Below are positions 1 to 9,957 of a stretch of DNA of 64,000 nt, one piece after another. Below the pieces are notes generated by a model. The model was given only the letters and a program-made list of their open reading frames with translations, did not search any database and had not been told where the DNA came from. Position 1 is the stretch's first letter, and every line of letters begins with the position of its first letter. The stretch spans positions 9,732,501 to 9,796,500 of the forward strand of contig CANTUQ010000031.1 of the NCBI GenBank assembly GCA_947683425.1, in the 5' to 3' direction. This stretch comes from Excoecaria cochinchinensis (taxonomy: Eukaryota > Streptophyta > Magnoliopsida > Malpighiales > Euphorbiaceae). Position numbers and translations under genes: made by a program.

Positions 1-340
1 GACTCACAGTAGTGGATAATGAGTAAATGCGTAGCGGTACCTTACGGGTACGAATAGACACGTAGCGGTACCTTATGGGTATGAATCGGGAAAACAATAT
101 CATATTTTCTCTTTTCAAAACATTTTACAAAGGGATCTTAAACAAGATCTGTACACGTAGAAGTTTGCGAGGAACTAAACGGGGACCTGATCAGGGTCCA
201 GAACAATATAGAGGCTGCAGCTAAAGGACTCTTTTAGGCATGCCTAACTATCGACCAGACTGACTCTTACAGGTCATGCATAATACAAATCATGCTCAAG
301 GCATATCTTATAATTCATTATAAAGAAATCAATGTACTAC

Positions 341-350
341 ACATATATAA
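341..350 (-). promoter_or_regulatory. Candidate TATA box of the minus-strand LTR
   Basis: On the minus strand this reads TTATATATGT. It lies about 80 bp downstream (in LTR sense) of the GC-rich palindrome block at 429-720. The position fits an LTR core promoter, but the motif alone is weak in AT-rich DNA. Confidence 0.35.
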
Positions 351-428
351 GCATAGTTATTCCCATACAGTAGTAAAAACTCATGAAGAAATGATACAAA
401 ATTGAAAAAACAGGGCAAAAAGAGGTCA

Positions 429-541
429 CTGTTACGATTGCGACTGGTGTCGCGCTCGCGACAGTGGACGAATGGCCTGCGCGAGGTGAAGGGGCAAAGG
501 GGTCACTGTTGCGATCGCAACCAGTGTTGCGCTCACGACAG
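429..541. repeat. Two 36-bp imperfect palindromes (CTGT...ACAG)
   Basis: Units at 429-464 and 506-541 begin CTGTT and end CGACAG. Each has the form CTGTnnCGATnGCnAC, then 8 nt, then CGCTCnCGACAG. The same 36-bp frame recurs in the LTRs at 40358-40687 and 46465-46500. Each unit could fold into a hairpin. Confidence 0.8.
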
Positions 542-600
542 TGGCCGATAGGCCTGTGCGAGGGGAAAGGGGCGAAGGGCATGCGAGTCGTGAGACAACC

Positions 601-720
601 TTCACGACTCATGAAGGTTGTTCACGACTCATGAACAACGTTCACGACTAGTGAACTATGTTCATGACTCGTGAACCTTGTTCACGACTCGTGAACGTAG
701 TTCATGTCTCGTGAACTCTC
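601..720. repeat. 20-bp palindromic minisatellite, six units
   Basis: Units start at 601, 621, 641, 661, 681 and 701, an exact 20-bp period. Each is a near-palindrome of the form TTCACGACTCGTGAAC plus four variable bases. More CACGAGTCGTG-like half-sites lie nearby (587-600, 770-800). It sits inside the minus-strand LTR. Confidence 0.9.
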
Positions 721-1829
721 AGTCTTCCCCACCAACACGTGATCTGTTGCACCACTCGCACACGCCGAAGCTTCACGAGTCGTGCTGCCCAATCATGAGT
801 CGTATACCTCACAAAGAATGGAGCAAATCTCGCGAAAACTTGAATTCACCCTTCTGTCGCACTCGTGACAACATCGCGATTTTCAGTTTTCCAGCAAAAC
901 ACAAAAAACCCAGATTTCCAACCACAAAACCATTTTTACCCAAAATCAAACCAAAGCTCACCTTACCTTCAAATCAGCATTCCACCATCACATATAACAT
1001 AAACACAACTTAATTCAACAATTTACAAAATCAAAATCATGCATTAACAAAATCAAAATCCTCAAGAACACAAACCCAGAAATTTACAGCAAACATTCAT
1101 CAAACTTCAATAATTGCTCAATACTTCAACATTCATGCCTCATAATTCAAATCAATTGAATACCCATAATATTAACACCATAATATGCCTCATCAAACAT
1201 AAATTTTCCAGAAATCACATGCAAAAGCATTAATCATAATATACACCAAAAAAATCAATTTCCAAACAAAACCCAAACAAAATCCCAAACCTGTAACTCC
1301 TATGCTCCAAATCAATGAGCACCACTCCCACTAGCCTTCTCATTTCCCTTGGAATCACGAGGATGCTCAACTAACCAAGAACACCAAACAAAATCACACA
1401 AACACAAAACCTAAATTAAAACCCAATCTAACCAAAATCAAAAATAATGGAAGAAGAAAATGAAGAAGATGAGGAAGAAACCAACAATACATACCAATCT
1501 AAGCTCAAGGGGATGATCAATTTCCACCACCACACTTGAATCCAAGCTAAGGCACTAAGTGAAGAGAAAAGAGGAAGAAGGAGATGAAGAGAGGAAGAGG
1601 GAACAGGAAAGAGACAGCAATTTGCTGTTCTCATTTCTCTCTCCTTCTCTTTATTACCCATTTCCTATTCCTAGCCATATGTCACTTTTTTATTAATGGA
1701 ATTTGACCACTCACACCCAACAAACACCCATGCTACCACACATAAGACCAACCCATATAACTCACACCCTACAACCATATGCTCATACACACACTAACAC
1801 AACCCAATGCATCCTCCATCACAAAATCC

Positions 1830-2256
1830 TTATCAGGATTAGGGATCCTTGCCCTTCTTGTCTCAATGGGCGTAGCAATTTTATGTTCAATGATAGTTTG
1901 GTGAGCAGCATTACCCATAATGGGGACCTCTTTACAAGCAGGTGGTTCAACTTGCCCCCGAGGAGGGGCTACTGGTGGTTATGGAGCGACAGGTGGTTGT
2001 GCAGTAGGAGGATGAGCAATCCTTTCGGCTATGGCGCCTATCATCTTTAACACCCTCTGCTCAAAATCCTCAAGTCTTTTGGCAAGGTCTTGAGTGGTCA
2101 AAGGTTCGGTCTCTTCTGTCATTGATAATGATTCACTGGTCATTGAGAGCGACTCAAAATCCCAACTAGGCACTAATTCCGGCAATCCAAAGAGCAGGTT
2201 TGTTCTTACCAGCTGACCATCATAACCTCTAGTCCACTTAGATGAATCTATGATGA
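1830..2256 (-). pseudogene. Tat gag N-terminal fragment (outer element)
   Basis: The minus-strand translation from 2256 begins with a segment containing VIID..KWTR....LVR. This matches the start of gag in the plus-strand Tat element (VIID-like then RWTR, 27651 onward). It continues into a Glu/Leu-rich stretch with LAKRLEDFEQRVLKM, comparable to RRFEELEGRMM in the plus copy. An in-frame TAA follows the Pro-rich part near 1978, after which the frame stays open towards 1835 and then meets LTR sequence. It is the N-terminal fragment of a capsid precursor, not functional. The rest of the outer element lies at 2257-2715 and 15825-16426. Confidence 0.7.
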
Positions 2257-2715
2257 CTGAAAGATTCAGATTGTTAGAATGATGCATGGATGACATATAC
2301 AATGGATGATCGCGAGTCGTGCAGCATTCGCAATCACATACGAGCAAGTAGATTCCTCTAACCTTTTAACTCCCACACGCAAGGTCAATCGGTTTCTCCC
2401 TAGGTGGGCTTAATCCATCAACAGGGGACCCTATGAATGTGCATAGTGCATGGCGAGAAGTCGGCAACACAACGTCTCTCAGGATGCACATACGTATGGG
2501 TTTTGGCTATTATGTATTTGAACACTTCAACAAAATTAAGGTGAACCCACCGGGGCATGAAAGCTTTTGATGGAAAACCACTCAATTTTTTTGATTTTGT
2601 TCAATATCTGATGGCCCACATCACAAGCACTGTATTACAGTTCATTTCACCTAGGGAAAGTATCTATTGCTATTATATGAGCTTTGGTCAAAGGTGATGA
2701 TACTTTAGGGCTAAC
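2257..2715 (-). other. Tat leader (5' untranslated) fragment of the outer element
   Basis: This matches the leaders at 12165-12830 and 53134-53600: a 'CACACGCAAGGTC' block, 'AGGTGGGCTTAATCC', 'GGGGCATGAAAGC' and 'ATGAGCTTTGGTCAAAGG' in the same order. It breaks off at 2715 where the inner Tat element begins and resumes at 15825. No coding sequence is visible. Confidence 0.75.
2711..2715. repeat. Left target-site duplication of the inner Tat element
   Basis: CTAAC lies immediately left of the element. CTACC lies immediately right of it at 15825-15829, so four of five bases match. The undisturbed leader at 12820-12830 reads GGGCTACCC, the expected empty-site sequence. Confidence 0.65.
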
Positions 2716-2836
2716 TGTGACGCGTGCCGAACCCTGGGATGCCCCGAATGCCCGCTTTTAGGGCGATTGAGAGAGGTTTATGAAACTTGCAGGTGAAATT
2801 GTAAGGGTGTCTATTTGGGGCAACAAGGAGGTTTCA

Positions 2837-2847
2837 TGGAGTCGCCA
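2837..2847 (-). promoter_or_regulatory. PBS-like 11-mer in U5
   Basis: On the minus strand this reads TGGCGACTCCA, identical to the first 11 nt of the primer-binding site of copy A (13131-13141). The same 11-mer recurs in the other Tat LTRs at 11866, 13264-13274, 26717 and 54034-54044. Confidence 0.6.
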
Positions 2848-4305
2848 CTTAATAGAACATTGGGAAAGTTCGTCTAGCCTCAATGAGCCTAGGACAGCGC
2901 AACTATGTCCATCATAAGCAAGCTGGAGGTGTCTTAGAGGCCCCACCATAACATTAGGATGGCCCTCTAGGCCTCGCGCTTGGGCAAACCAGAGGTCTCT
3001 TGGAGGCCCCACCCTAATAGAACATTAGGATGTCCTTCTCGCCTCGTGGCGCCTAGGACTGTACAAATTGAGCCTTTTTACGGGACACAATAGATGTCTT
3101 GGAGGCCCCACCCCAATAGAACATTGATGTGGCCCTCTCGCCTCGTTGACCCCAAAAACCAGAGAAGGTTCGGGACTTTCCATTTATTCATACCTTGGTT
3201 AAATTTATAATTGAGTTTTGAATTTAACGTTTCATCCCATTTCTCATTCAATTTTAATGCAGTTTAATTTAACATGCATGTTAATTACATAATGAAAGCG
3301 GTAAATAAAGTAAATGAAAGCAAAATAAATTACAACAACACTAGGGGCGGAATACAACCCCCATTGTAAATAAATAAAAAAACAAATCATACATAAAACG
3401 GGCTATTTGTTAAAGATGAGGACATTGGTCCTCACATGCGTGTTTAAAGAAAATAATTTTAATGTGACAATTTATTTTGGATGGAAGAAACTAGGATATT
3501 GGTCCCATTTTTATTAAAAAATCCCAAGTTTAGTTAAAAGAATTTTTTTTGTGATTTTGTTTATTAACGTGCATGAGAAAATAAATTTATTAAAAATTAC
3601 ATAATAAAAATACAATAAACCCAAAAATAATAAAAACTAAAGAATGGCGAATCCACCCGAAAAGCATCTCCAAATCTCCATGGGCTTCCACTTGGTATGA
3701 AAAAATATTCACACATAAAAATAAGTATTGAAAATAAAAAAAACGCAAATAAAAGTGAAGTTAGTAATAAAAAAAATTAATTTAAACATGTAATAAAGAT
3801 AATTAAGATAAAAACAAATAAACATGCATCATATATTGCAAATCAATTAAATGTCATAATAAAATATACAACTTTACATATTAACAATTCAACATGCATA
3901 AATAATAAAAATAACAACAATAATAAAATTCAACATGCATGAAAATATAAATAATAATAAAAAATAATAATGACAACAATAACAAATTATAACAATAAAC
4001 AAAACTAATAAAAATAATGATAATGATAGTAATAATGATAAATAATAACTAATAGTAACACTAATCACAATAATAATAACAATACTAATGATAATAATAA
4101 TAATAATAATATAATAACTTCAAAGAAGATGAACAATCAAATTAAATATGCAAAAATAAAATGAAATAAAATAAATATAACATATTAAAACATGATAAAT
4201 AATAATACCAATAAAAATATCAATAATAGTTTATGAACAACAATGAGGATAATGATAATCATAAAAATAGAAACAAAAAATGAATAATCAAATAAAGAGC
4301 AAAAG

Positions 4306-4306
4306 G

Positions 4307-4372
<66 letters not shown>
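4306..4372. repeat. (TAA)n microsatellite
   Basis: About 21 uninterrupted AAT/TAA units lie inside the LTR. The sister LTRs carry shorter tracts at the same place (14738-14779, 55245-55281), so it is a length-variable simple repeat. Its poly-leucine translation on the minus strand is not a gene. Confidence 0.95.
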
Positions 4373-5003
4373 TGAACAATTAATAAGAACACAAGAAATA
4401 AGAAGTAAAAAATAATAGATCTAAAAGAATTTACATGATAACTGTTTAATTGTAAATAAAAATTGAATTAAAAATTAAGCCAAGAATGCTTACCCTCAAA
4501 ATTTAGCTTGATGAAATGAAGGTAAAAGATCCAATTCCTTGTTTTGATTTGTAAGAATTATATTGGAAAAATAAAATATTGAAAAAAAATTTTAACTTAA
4601 GAACAAACAGTTAATTTATTTGTCTCATGGTAAAAAATTGTTAAATAAAAAGAAAGAAAATTCCTAAGAACAAAAATTGTTCTTTTTGCTTTGAGAATAA
4701 TGCTGGAAAATCTTTTAGAAAATTGAGAGAATTTGCTTTTTGAAGAAGGATGAAGAAAAAAAAAATTTCTAACAAAAATCCCTCCTATAATTCTCTCTCC
4801 AAAAATGATTTTATACCTCACCAAAAGAAATGAGATTCTTATTAAATTAAAATCAATTTAATTTTCATAACCACAAAAAACTGATAAATTTGAAAGGTTT
4901 AGAATCCAAAAAGTTTTAGAATTAAATTCTATAAAAAATAATGAAGAAAAAAGCATTAAAAATGAAGAAACAAAATAGGCCAAAAAACGGAAAAACGGCA
5001 GAA

Positions 5004-5117
5004 ATGGGCGAGGGACGCACGCCAAGGGGCGAACGACACCCGTCAGTGCGCCCGACGGGCGTCGCTCGCTCAGCAGCGCGCGCTGGGCGCTGCGCGTCGC
5101 CCAGCGCGCCCGACACT
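5004..5117. repeat. GC-rich palindromic block of Tat LTR
   Basis: A sharply GC-rich island in an AT-rich LTR. It contains GCGCGCTGGGCGC and GCGTCGCCCAGCGCGCC, which are complementary arms. The homologous block in the right LTR is longer (about 15415-15605). It lies roughly 190 bp upstream, in LTR sense, of a TATA-like site. Confidence 0.7.
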
Positions 5118-5354
5118 CGCGAACTTTTTTTTTAAAAAAATAATTTTCTAAAAAACTATAATTTCAAAACATACCCTTTTTGTCTCAAAATAATTTTTTA
5201 AAACATTTTTAAAATACATTTTTATTTATTTCTAATAAATCAATTCGACAAGAAAATCGTCACTTCCAACTTTCATTTTTGCCTATAAACAGGTACACTT
5301 AATTTCATCATTGGGTAATACTGATCTAGGCTGCATCGGGACCCGATGTCTACA

Positions 5355-5375
5355 GTTGCCCCCAATTTTGGGGAG
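5355..5375 (-). promoter_or_regulatory. Polypurine tract of Tat copy A
   Basis: On the minus strand, CCCCAAAATTGGGGGCAAC abuts the 3' LTR start TGTAGACA. A G-rich run directly before the 3' LTR is where plus-strand DNA synthesis is primed. Confidence 0.7.
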
Positions 5376-5508
5376 ACTAGTGCATGGGTGCCTAGGTGAG
5401 CCAAAATTCAGGAAAGGGAAATAAGCGCGTACCTGAGGCTGCCTCCTTCTTGCTCCTCCCACGGGAACAATGCTGTGATTTGAGCAGTAAATATCCTCTG
5501 GGATTGTA

Positions 5509-6187
5509 CTGAGTCGCTGACAAAACTATGAAATGCTGACGGTGATGCACCGGGTCTGCTACAGACTTACAACACGCGAGAAATGTTCTTCTCAGAGGAC
5601 TGCACCGAGTCACTGATAAGACTACAAAAAGTGCAGGTGCCATCCGCAGATAGCAATGCACCGAGTCACTGACAAGACTACAAAACGCAGGAAATATCCT
5701 CCTCAGAGGATTGCACTGAGTCTGCTACAGACTACAAAAAGTGCAGGTGCTATCCACAGATAGCAATGCACCGAGTCGCTAACAAGACTATAAAACGCAA
5801 GAAATGTCCTCCTCAGAGAACTGCACCGAGTCTGCTACAGACTACTAAAAGTGCAGGTTCCATCCGCAGATAGTGATGTACCGAGTCACTGACAAGACTA
5901 CAAAACGCAGGAAATGTCCTCCTCAGAGGAATGCATCGAGTCTGCTATAGACTACTAAAAGTGCAGGTGCCATCCGTGGATAACGATGCGCCGAGTCGCT
6001 GACAAGACTACAAAACGCAAGAAATGTCCTCCTCAGAGGACTGCACCGAGTCTGCTACATACTACTAAAAGTGCAGGTGCCATCCGCAGATAGTGATGCG
6101 CCCAGTCACTGACAAGACTACAAAACGCAGGAAATGTCCTCCTCAGAGAACTGCACCGAGTCTGCTACAGACTACTAAAAGTGCAGG
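5509..6187. repeat. Tandem array, 110-bp unit built of two 55-bp halves
   Basis: The landmark CCGAGTC occurs at 5661, 5771, 5881, 5991 and 6101, an exact 110-bp step. A diverged half-unit (CCGAGTCTGCTACAGACTAC) sits 55 bp after each. The first units (5509, 5550, 5605) are irregular. The array lies in the 3' untranslated part of copy A between the antisense-gene remnant and the PPT. Tat/Ogre-type elements are known for tandem repeats at this position that can seed satellite DNA. Confidence 0.9.
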
Positions 6188-6463
6188 AAAAAGAGATTTG
6201 TCTCCTAAGAGGAATCAAAACAAAGAACTTGAGTAGACTTTATCTTGCTCAGGTGAATGTTAATGTTGAGTTGAAATTTTCTTTCACCATCTTTTATGTG
6301 CGCGACCTTGATTTGGACCTTTCCTGCAAAGTTATGTGCAAAGGGAAATATACAATAGATTGTGCATGCAATTGTAAATGGCCATATGCAGATGTTTGCT
6401 ACATAATGGTATGAAATGCATGCAAAAATGGATAGACCATGTCCTGAGTGGTTAAGGATCCAT

Positions 6464-6536
6464 TGAGGATATGGCTTGGCCGCTCCACCATGCCCCCTGA
6501 GGATATGGCTTGGCCGCTCCACCATGCCCCCTGAGG
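6464..6536. repeat. 34-bp direct duplication
   Basis: TGAGGATATGGCTTGGCCGC begins at 6464 and again at 6498, and a third partial start is at 6532, so the period is 34 bp. The related copy at 48990-49040 has a single version. Confidence 0.85.
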
Positions 6537-6614
6537 AACTAGAAATGGCATCTTGGCTTAAGGACTCTGACCCGTAAACTCTTCAGAGAGAACCTTCAGG
6601 TGTGCATCTTTGCG

Positions 6615-6633
6615 CCCCCCCCCCCCCCCCCCC
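6615..6633. repeat. Run of 19 cytosines
   Basis: An uninterrupted C19 (G19 on the minus strand). The homologous site in Tat copy C (near 49131) has only C6, so the run expanded here or is a sequencing artefact. G19 in the element sense strand could form a quadruplex. Confidence 0.85.
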
Positions 6634-6639
6634 GGTCAA

Positions 6640-7190
6640 TGAGCATACCCCCAGGATTTTGACTCATGTCGTGAATTATGCCTTATATGGCTGAAGGGAA
6701 ATCATCCAAAGTAATGCCGCCTTATTGCTCCAGGCATTGGAAGTCATTGCTTTAAAGGTAGTGCGTCCCTTGTAGATTTTCACACTAACTTTTCTTTGTG
6801 GGAAATGCATCCCCTTTTGGATTTTCACATAACCCTATGCCTAACTTTTGCCTAAAATGGACCCAACCCAATCCAGTGGCTTTTATTTTTTCATTTTTTT
6901 GTAGGGTAGACTGCCTGTTTTCAGGTTTTTATCTTTCCCTTTGGCCAAACTTTTGCTTAGAGAGCTAGTCACGGTTTTCAACTCTAACAGCCCTTTTTTT
7001 TTAATCTAAAAAGTCTATAAGAGAAGTGAAGGTTATTATTAGAACCTCCCTTAAACTGTTACTCTGGATGGTTTTTTAGGATGTGCTCTGTTATGTGGTA
7101 TTTGTGAGGCTACCTTCTACCTTACTGCTCGTTATGTTCGACAATTCGAAGGGATACAAGATGTTGTGAGGCATCAGTCCCACGGTTGAT
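6640..7190 (+). pseudogene. Remnant of the antisense plant-mobile-domain-like gene (copy A)
   Basis: Matches exons 2 and 3 of the antisense gene at 34490-35917. The exon-2 end GCCTTATTGCTCCAG is followed by GC instead of a GT donor. After a pyrimidine-rich intron the exon-3 frame can be read near 7080-7190 as GCALLCGICEATFYLTARYV, then RQFEGIQDVVR, equivalent to GCVPLCGLRQATF...DVVR in the better copy. Frames are broken throughout. It runs opposite to its host element, as expected of the extra antisense frames of Tat-lineage elements. Not functional. Confidence 0.65.
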
Positions 7191-7639
7191 AACAAGGCCC
7201 ATTGACCTAGACATCTGGCCAGCGAAAGCAGTAGCAGAGCATAGTTATTTAGATTAGATGCATTCAATAATGAATGATGCTTTTCTTTTTATAACAAAAT
7301 TAGAAGATAATGAACACATGAGTCTAATTGCCTTTGTTTCATATCTTTCTCGCAAAATTGTGTATATTTTAGTATGATTTCTCTATATATGATGATTATT
7401 TAACATAGATTCAAAATGCAAAACTACATCTAATCTCAGAATGGATCTTGAAAGTATCAAAACTCCTATTTCCAATAAGCTCTCTCGGGTTTTCTTAATT
7501 GGACATTTTCTCTCAAGCCTCTAATTTTTGCCCAGGATGCCTTTTTTTCCATTTTCATCCTGACGAGGCGCTAAATTTTATCAAGGCCGCCTTTTTTCAA
7601 TTTTCAATCTGCGGGGCTTTTATTCTCTTCTTTTGATTT

Positions 7640-8420
7640 TTAGTCTTTAGCCATGGAACCTTTTGCATCTTTTGGTGCTGACTGGATTTTCATATTTATT
7701 TCCATCACTGTCTGTCGAAAACGATGCTCCCTTGGATAATAACTTCTCAAAAACAAATGGGCCTTCCTACATTGGTATGAATTTTCCTCATCTGTCTGGA
7801 ACATTTGGACTCATTTGCTTAAAGATTAAATCTTCCTCTTTCAATAGGTGCTTTTTGACTTCCTTCTCGAATGACCGAACAGAGTTTTTCTGATAGATCT
7901 GACTATGATAGTAATCCCACAATCTGTCCTTATCTGACGTGTTTAACTACTGCAATCGTTGCCACGCCCAGTCAGCTTCCGAAATCTAGGCTTCCATGAC
8001 TGCTCTTAAAGATTTAAGCTCTACCTCGACCGGTCATACTGCTTCTGCCCCATGTATCGAGGAACAAAAGGTGACTCCTGTAGAGGTCTTGTCGGTGGTT
8101 CTCTAGCCCTGAAGTGCAAAAGGCCATTTCTCTACCCAATCCTTGTAATTTCGAACCATCTTGACCAAGATATTCTTGTTAGCAGCCTCTCATACCCATT
8201 GATTTGAGGGCAATACAGAGAGGACTTGTGGTCTTTAATGCCATACCTCTGGAGCAACTCCCTAGCCTTAGCCATAAACTGCCCTTCCATCCTTGGACAT
8301 AACGTGGTGAGGGAGACCATATCGACAAATCGGATTCCTTTCGATGTACTTGTCTGCTGGAGGCCATAGGACGCACCTCCCCTATGATGTCTATTCCCAA
8401 GCTCGAGCAATCCGTATCCA
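7640..8420 (-). pseudogene. Tat integrase remnant (copy A)
   Basis: The minus strand encodes pieces of a Ty3/Gypsy integrase that align with 33250-34100. From the N-terminal side these are DIIGEVRPMAS (core start), then a deletion, then ELLQRYGIKDHKSSLYCPQ (matching KLLEKYGVEHHKSSPYRPQ), then C-terminal pieces down to about 7640. The catalytic core between the first and last acidic residues is largely absent and frames are broken. The same deletion structure is seen in copy B (23052-23280) and copy C (50340-51030), which argues for one ancestral defective element. Confidence 0.7.
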
Positions 8421-8429
8421 TTGTAAGTC

Positions 8430-8575
8430 AATAAAACCCTTTTGGTCCTTTTTGGAAGTTAAGAAGAATGGCAAAGTACGGGTATGTGTATATCAACGGA
8501 ATTTGAATAAAGCTTGCCCCTAGGATTTCTTTCCTTTGCCCCAATATCAATAGTTTTTGGTCGGATCTACATATT
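8430..8575 (+). pseudogene. Inverted reverse-transcriptase fragment (copy A)
   Basis: On the plus strand, opposite to the surrounding pol pieces, the translation KKNGKVRVCVYQRNLNKACP is followed by a stop and DFFPLP. This corresponds to KKNGKVRVCVDYRDLNKACP and DDFPLP of the RT in the plus-strand Tat element (about 31170-31260). A T-rich tract follows (8580-8650). It is a short inverted piece of RT lying between the pol linker (8775-9000) and integrase (7640-8420), both of which read on the minus strand. Confidence 0.8.
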
Positions 8576-8774
8576 GATTCTTTTCCTTCTCCCTTTTTTT
8601 TTTGCATTATTTTTCTTCTTTTTTGTTTTGTTTTTTTTTTTTTTATTTTTTTTGTCAGGTTTTGTTCAAATCCTGATAGTTTACACATACACGCACTCCT
8701 CTTCTTAACCATTAGGGACAACGTAGGTCAACCCAGCTCGGTGTTACACTTTAATAAGAAATTTGGCCCCATTT

Positions 8775-9000
8775 CTACTTGACGATCTCTCCTTTTAACC
8801 TTTTTATGCCCCTTTCAGCTTGAGTCTTCTGAGCTTCTGCGTGACTAGTCCATGATCGTGATATGCTGGCATAGTGTGTTCGGCGCTTTGTGATCATCTT
8901 CCGGTGTGTCTTCGTAGGTCCAGGTAAAGACTTTTTCACACTTTTTTTTATTCTTTCAAATTTTAATCTCTCTTCAGGAGTCACATCAGATGCTATCAAG
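8775..9000 (-). pseudogene. Protease-RT linker fragment of Tat pol (copy A)
   Basis: The minus-strand peptide ASDVTPEERLKFERIKKSVKK matches ASSITPEERKNFERIIRKHEK just upstream of RT in the plus-strand Tat element (near 30895-30960). It then loses similarity where the RT body should begin. Confidence 0.7.
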
Positions 9001-9229
9001 ATTTTCTTTGGGTTTCCAAAGTTTTCAGATTAAATGGAATGGCATTTTTTGAATTGTTATTAAATATGAATGTGTCATGATCATGCATAGTGAAATCACA
9101 AGAAAATATCGCATAGATAAGTGAAATCATTCATTTCATTAAAAAATAACTAGAAAAAAAATGTCATTATCACATAGTTCAAGAATAAAAAGAGCATCTA
9201 AATAGCTATCTTCTTTTTACTTCCACCAA
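9001..9229 (-). other. AT-rich spacer, Tat pol remnant
   Basis: AT-rich sequence holding 'ATGATCATGCATAGTGAAATC', which matches the HEHDH-coding part of the pol linker (about 30790-30810). Otherwise no readable frame. Confidence 0.45.
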
Positions 9230-9957
9230 TATAGATGTTGTAGCCAATGGCTCATTATCATCCTCGGGAACTATCTTCTTTTTCCACTTAGACCCTTAAT
9301 CTGTCTTGTTCTTCATCTTTTGCCTTTCTGGGTCAATGATCTATTTGGAGTCAATCAGATCCTGAATAGCATGTCTCAAGGTCTTGCAGTCGTCTGTGGT
9401 ATGCCCAGTGTGCTGGTGGAAGGCACAATACTAATCTGCCTTGTGATTGGGCTATCCCTGAGTTCTAGCTGGCTTAGCAAGCAGTGGCTGTAGCATACCT
9501 TCTTTCATCAACCTCTTAAGTACCCAAGACAATGATCTGACCAAATTAGAATAATGCCTTTGATCCGTCTTCATGGTTGGCACTTCTGTCCTCTTAATCT
9601 TGACCTTACTATTGTTGTGGATACTTGAGCCTTCTCTTTTCAAAACATCCGTCCTCATTGGATCTTCACCCACTTCAGGCACAACGTGACATTCTAAAGT
9701 AGGCCTCACCTTCCCTCCTTACTGAACCAGTGCATCAAGTGGCTCTTTGCCTCTGGCCTTAAAAGGACATAGAAGCACTACAGCCGTCATTGTATGAGCC
9801 TTCTGGGTCGGGGTCGAGTTAACTTGGCTAATAGCAGTCCTCATGAGTTGGGCTTGAAGAACAAGTGCCATGGCATCCATCCTCTCCTTAATCACGGCCA
9901 ACAGCTTCTTTTCTAGCTCTTCAAATCTCTCATCTATCTCTTGGGCAATTAGGGCAC
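9230..9957 (-). pseudogene. Tat gag, C-terminal part (copy A)
   Basis: On the minus strand this reads from ALIAQEIDERFEELEKKLL, through LVRSLSWVLKRLMKEG, to a zinc knuckle of the form C-x2-H-x5-H-x4-C (CAFHQHTGHTTDDC), then RHAIQDLIDS. These match plus-strand gag (RRFEELEGRMM, RPLSWVLRRLMKEG, CAFHQHSGHITDKC, HSIQDLIDS). The central capsid part is mostly deleted and there are stops after IDSK. The gag reading frame is interrupted at 9958 by the solo LTR; its N-terminal piece lies at 12015-12163. Gag forms the particle and the knuckle packages RNA; this copy is dead. Confidence 0.75.

Larger units (their letters stand above)
1..1822 (-). mobile_element. Partial Tekay/Del-type LTR, antisense
   Basis: Read on the minus strand, this has the module order seen in the Tekay-type LTRs at 16427-18962 and 45674-48685. 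There is a TAGGCATGCCTAA-like stretch near 235-250, a GGACC-CTGATCAGG-type block near 185-200, a GGATCTT/AAGATC block near 135-150, and two 'TACCnnnnGGGTA' lines ending in CTCATTATCCAC near 15-30. It runs off the window on the left. On the right it loses similarity near 1822, where Tat gag sequence begins, so the expected TGTAACAC start is missing. It contains the palindrome arrays described separately and no credible gene; short open frames across it are low-complexity. The family call is inferred from shared modules and the right boundary is approximate. Confidence 0.7.
2716..5354 (-). repeat. 3' LTR of Tat copy A
   Basis: In element sense it starts TGTAGACATCGGGTCC (at 5354) and ends GCGTCACA (at 2716). 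It contains a GC-rich palindromic block (5004-5117), a TATA-like TATAAAATC near 4807-4816 (minus), a long AT-rich part with a TAA microsatellite, and, in the U5-like part, three copies of a block containing TTGGAGGCCCCACC at about 2930, 2996 and 3093. It matches the right LTR through nearly its whole length. Confidence 0.85.

Noticed and set aside
601..720. CRISPR-like regular repeats
   Set aside because: The period is only 20 bp with four-base 'spacers', and it lies in a plant LTR; it is a palindromic minisatellite.
4185..4379. Poly-leucine membrane-like peptide
   Set aside because: It is the translation of the TAA microsatellite.
8514..8708. Phe-rich transmembrane-like peptide
   Set aside because: Translation of the T-rich tract next to the inverted RT fragment.
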